Below are positions 60,938 through 64,000 of a DNA stretch of 64,000 bases, piece by piece; the stretch's first letter is position 1, and every line of letters starts with the position of its first letter. This DNA comes from Ornithinibacillus bavariensis. Its GTDB lineage: Bacteria > Bacillota > Bacilli > Bacillales > Amphibacillaceae. The position numbers and the translations under genes are program-made. The DNA is taken from NCBI RefSeq assembly GCF_018333235.1, contig NZ_BORP01000002.1, positions 310,001 to 374,000 on the forward strand, written 5' to 3'. A model generated the notes under the pieces. That model ran no database searches, was not told the origin of the DNA, and worked only from the letters and a program-made list of their open reading frames with translations.

Positions 60938-61007
60938 GTTCTTTTTAAAGAACGTTCAACTTATTATAGAACTATATCAAGAACGAGTCAACACTATTTT
61001 GTTCTTT
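60938..61007 (-). promoter_or_regulatory. tasA-like promoter with SinR-type operators
   Basis: On the minus strand TTGACT (plus 60986-60991) and TATAAT (plus 60963-60968) are exactly 17 bases apart. The SinR consensus GTTCTYT occurs as an inverted pair GTTCTTT-TT-AAAGAAC (60938-60953) just downstream of the start point. A further exact copy lies upstream (61001-61007), and a GTTCTTG variant lies inside the spacer (60978-60984). B. subtilis SinR represses tapA-sipW-tasA through such sites. Confidence 0.75.
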
Positions 61008-61109
61008 ATGGTGAACTGAACATTCGGATTCTACTTCTCTTTACCTAATTAATCTCTTGTTATAGAGATAAAAGTAGGGCAAATTCCATTTAACCAGGAC
61101 TTTTGAACC

Positions 61110-61138
61110 TTGTTCGTTTTCGGAAAATTATCTATTAT
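61110..61138 (+). promoter_or_regulatory. Promoter with CodY-like box before the cell-envelope protease
   Basis: TTGTTC (61110-61115) and TATTAT (61133-61138) are 17 bases apart. Between them CGTTTTCGGAAAATT (61115-61129) matches the CodY consensus AATTTTCWGAAAATT at 12 of 15 positions. B. subtilis vpr is known to be CodY-controlled. Confidence 0.6.
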
Positions 61139-61222
61139 ATAAATACTAGGTTTTTAGATTGATAGATTAGTAGGGCTAGAAACTTAAGAGGGAAAGTCAA
61201 ACTTAATTAGAGGAGGAAAGAG

Positions 61223-64000
61223 ATGTTAAAAAGAATATCGATATTATCTATCATCTTTCTATTAGCATTTAGTACTGTATCCCATGCAATGACAGGAGAC
61301 ATCGCTGTTAATAGAGATCTTCAGAAAGGTAATCTTTCAAAAGATATTGGCGAAAAAGTCGATGCAAACGAAGTAGTGCGTGTAACGGTTGAGATGGAAG
61401 GAGACGCACCGATAGCGATTGCTACAAAGAAAAACGTTAAGTTTGGCGATTTAAGTGTGGCTGAAAAGAAAGAGCTGATAAAAGAAGCCAAGGAAAAGAA
61501 AAAGAAAGCAAAGACAGCGATGAAGGACAAGAAGATAAATGCAAAGTATCTTCATGAGTTTGATATTGTTGTAAACGGCTTTAGTGCAGAAGTGAAATAC
61601 GGAGACATTGAGGAAATTAAAAAACTCCCTAATGTTAAAAAAGTAATGATCTCCAATCAATATGAAAGACCTATAGATCAACCAGACATGGTATACAGTA
61701 AGGAATTAGTTGAAGCACAGCAGGCATGGAATGATTATGGATACAAGGGCGAAGGAATGGTGATAGGAGTTATCGATTCTGGAGTTGACCATACTCATCA
61801 AGACATGGTGCTTACTGATGATACTGAAGTAGCCCTTACTGTGGATAAAGTAAATCAACTTATCACGGATGGAGGATTACCAGGGCTATACTATACAGAA
61901 AAGGTTCCTTATGGCTACAACTATATGGATAAAAACCATGAGTACACAGACAATTACCCAGGTGCAAGCTCACATGGTATGCACGTAGCAGGAACAGTAG
62001 GTGCAAATGGTGATGAAGCAAATGGAGGGATTGTTGGTATCGCTCCAGAAGCACAAATCTTAAACTTAAAAGTATTTGGTAATGATCCAGAAATGCAATA
62101 TACGTATGGTGATATTTATATTGCTGCAATTGATGATGCGGTGAAGCTAGGTGCTGACGTATTAAATATGAGTCTTGGTGCATCAGCTGGATTCGTATCA
62201 CAGGATGATCCAGAACAACAAGCAGTTACTCGTGCAGTTGAGAATGGTATTATGATGTCTATTTCTTCCGGTAACGCTAATATGTTCGGGGATGGATTCT
62301 TCTATCCATATGCATCGAACCCTGACTATGGTGTAAATGGTTCACCGGGAGTTGCATACGATTCCCTTCAAGTAGCATCCTTTGAGAATACATTTATGTC
62401 CATTGATAAACTTGAGTATTCAATTAATGGTGGCGAGAATGTTGCAGCCGGCTATATGTCAGCAGGCAGTGTTGCGCCAACAGTAGGGGCAACTGTTGAA
62501 TTAGTAGATGCTGGCCTTGGTAAACCAGAAGATTTTGAAGGAAAAGATGTAGAAGGAAAGTTCGCGTTAATCCAGCGTGGAGAGATAGACTTCGTAACGA
62601 AAGCACTAAACGCACAAAGCGCTGGTGCAGCAGGTGCAATTGTTTATAACAATACAGATGGTATGGTAAACATGGCATCAGATCCTGCAATTGTAATCCC
62701 GCAGCTATTTTTAGCAAAAGCGGATGGAGATGCTTTAGTGGCTGCATTACGTAATAGTCAAACAGCTACCATCACATTCTCTGGCGATAAAACAGCAGTT
62801 CCAAACGCAGAGGCTGGAAAAATGAGTTCCTTCTCATCATGGGGATTAACACCGAATCTTGATTTCAAACCAGAAATTACAGCTCCTGGTGGACAAATTT
62901 ATTCGACCTTAAATAATGGTGAATATGGTGTGAAAAGCGGTACATCTATGGCAGCACCACATGTATCTGGTGGTAGTGCACTAATCCTACAGCGTGTGGA
63001 TGAGGCATTTAATCTAGTTGGACGTGACCGTATCGCATTAGCTAAAAAACTATTAATGAATACATCAGTTCCAGTTGAGCTTGAGGGAGTGCCTGTGTCA
63101 CCACGTCGTCAAGGTGCAGGCTTAATGCAGCTTCATGCCGCATTATCTACTCCTGTTATCGTGACGGAATCAACTACAAATGAACCAAAGGTTGCCTTAA
63201 AAGAGGTTTCTGAAAATGTTGTTACCTTTACATTAACAGCGACAAACCTATCTGATGAGGCAGTGGCATATGAAGTAAGTGCAAATGCAATGTCCGATAT
63301 CCCAGTAAATGCTGGTGGTTTTTATGTAAATCTACCAAATGATTATGGTTCCCTAGATCTTGAGGGGGTTGCTACGGTTAATGGTGAAGCTGTTAGCATG
63401 ATCAACGTTCCAGCAAATGGCACTGTATCATTTAATGTTACCTTAGATGTAAGCGGATGGGATTCAGCCTTAAAGAATTATTATGAAAATGGCTATTGGT
63501 TAGATGGATTCGTAACACTAAAAGATCCAACAGACAATCACCCAACCTTAACCGTTCCGTATGCAGGCTTTAAGGGAGAATGGGATGCTGCACCAATCTT
63601 TGACTTACCAATGTGGGACGCGATGTCTTACTATGGTATGACTGGTGTTGTCACGTCACTAGGTGATGGAGATTATGGTTTTATTGGAGAAAATCCTTCT
63701 GAACTTGTATTCTCGCCAAATGGTGATGGAGTCCTTGATGACGCGGGGCTTATCCTATCCTTCATGAGGAATGCAAAGGAAGTATCATTTAATGTGTTAG
63801 ATGCACATGGTAGACTAGTAGATACTATTTATATAGAATCCTATATTCGGAAAGATTATTATGATGGCGGTAATGGTAGCTACTATAAGCTTTCCTCTGA
63901 CTGGATGTGGGATGGAAAGATTAATGGTAAGAAGGCAGCAGATGGCCAATATTACTTACAAGCTGTTGGTATAATTGACTATGAAGGTGCCGAAGCACAG
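61223..64000 (+). CDS. Large cell-envelope subtilase (Vpr/lactocepin type), 3' end outside window
   Basis: A secreted S8 protease of at least 926 residues. Signal peptide to about residue 22, an I9-type propeptide (about 50-150), and catalytic D185 (VIDSGVD), H251 (SSHGMHVAG) and S575 (GTSMAAPH), with oxyanion N351. A PA domain lies between the His and Ser blocks (about 410-525). An Fn3-like domain follows (about 635-770). A FlgD-Ig-like region starts NGDGVLDDAGL near 834. Such C-terminal modules are typical of lactocepin and Vpr. AGAGGAGGAAAGAG precedes ATG 61223. It runs off the window end. Confidence 0.92.
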   Translation, partial: MLKRISILSIIFLLAFSTVSHAMTGDIAVNRDLQKGNLSKDIGEKVDANEVVRVTVEMEGDAPIAIATKKNVKFGDLSVAEKKELIKEAKEKKKKAKTAMKDKKINAKYLHEFDIVVNGFSAEVKYGDIEEIKKLPNVKKVMISNQYERPIDQPDMVYSKELVEAQQAWNDYGYKGEGMVIGVIDSGVDHTHQDMVLTDDTEVALTVDKVNQLITDGGLPGLYYTEKVPYGYNYMDKNHEYTDNYPGASSHGMHVAGTVGANGDEANGGIVGIAPEAQILNLKVFGNDPEMQYTYGDIYIAAIDDAVKLGADVLNMSLGASAGFVSQDDPEQQAVTRAVENGIMMSISSGNANMFGDGFFYPYASNPDYGVNGSPGVAYDSLQVASFENTFMSIDKLEYSINGGENVAAGYMSAGSVAPTVGATVELVDAGLGKPEDFEGKDVEGKFALIQRGEIDFVTKALNAQSAGAAGAIVYNNTDGMVNMASDPAIVIPQLFLAKADGDALVAALRNSQTATITFSGDKTAVPNAEAGKMSSFSSWGLTPNLDFKPEITAPGGQIYSTLNNGEYGVKSGTSMAAPHVSGGSALILQRVDEAFNLVGRDRIALAKKLLMNTSVPVELEGVPVSPRRQGAGLMQLHAALSTPVIVTESTTNEPKVALKEVSENVVTFTLTATNLSDEAVAYEVSANAMSDIPVNAGGFYVNLPNDYGSLDLEGVATVNGEAVSMINVPANGTVSFNVTLDVSGWDSALKNYYENGYWLDGFVTLKDPTDNHPTLTVPYAGFKGEWDAAPIFDLPMWDAMSYYGMTGVVTSLGDGDYGFIGENPSELVFSPNGDGVLDDAGLILSFMRNAKEVSFNVLDAHGRLVDTIYIESYIRKDYYDGGNGSYYKLSSDWMWDGKINGKKAADGQYYLQAVGIIDYEGAEAQ

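Overview
The window is low-GC, AT-rich DNA from an endospore-forming, flagellated Bacillaceae (Bacillota). The gene order is the B. subtilis one running from prmC/spoIIR through glyA, the atp operon, murAA, spoIID, spoIIQ, spoIIID and mbl to flhO/flhP and fabZ. Long acidic or Asn/Asp-rich tails, and gene content reminiscent of Oceanobacillus/Virgibacillus-type bacilli, point to that branch, but I cannot name the species. Nothing here looks like an integrated phage or plasmid: no integrase, transposase, tRNA or rRNA gene, or CRISPR array was seen.

Region 1 (1-13070) is housekeeping: prmC end, spoIIR, ywlB-position acetyltransferase fold, a DnaA-box cluster, ywlC, mntP, a DUF2187 protein, ywlE with a large insertion, a chemoreceptor, rpiB, ywlG, glyA, upp, mnaA and a secreted subtilase. 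Region 2 (13657-23734) is the complete F1Fo ATP synthase operon with hairpins in two intercistronic gaps, then ywzB, ywmB and murAA. Region 3 (24113-34817) is a dppABCDE-ykfABCD murein-peptide uptake and breakdown cluster placed between murAA and spoIID. It carries one extra gene, a leaderless SxxK serine hydrolase. Region 4 (35126-43797) is sporulation and cell shape: spoIID, spoIIQ, spoIIID, mbl, flhO, flhP and an EpuA-like gene. Between spoIIQ and spoIIID lies a receptor of the AimR (arbitrium) family, followed by a 38-residue secreted-peptide gene in the position of aimP. A recurring RTTCRACWTW motif is scattered through the surrounding intergenic DNA. This is the most interesting feature of the window.

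Region 5 (43856-47330) holds a small P-loop kinase, fabZ, an Asn/Asp-rich lipoprotein, a YjfB-like protein and a CBS/CorC transporter. Region 6 (47695-52592) is a persulfide-handling regulon: a CstR repressor with both regulatory cysteines, a CoA-disulfide-reductase/rhodanese fusion, several rhodaneses, two glutaredoxin-like proteins and five ACCC-N4-GGGT-type operators. It also contains decaying genes: a TlpA-like pseudogene broken at its CxxC site, a frameshifted membrane rhodanese and a DUF302-like remnant.

Region 7 (52764-64000) has the two halves of a ThrE-type exporter separated by a PAS-GGDEF-EAL protein and paiAB. It then has a c-subunit-like membrane protein, tagO, a TasA/CalY-type matrix protein whose promoter carries SinR-like GTTCTTT operators, and the start of a large cell-envelope subtilase whose promoter contains a CodY-like box. 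The gene set suggests a cell that couples starvation responses (peptide scavenging, extracellular proteases, biofilm matrix, sporulation) to population and metabolic signals.
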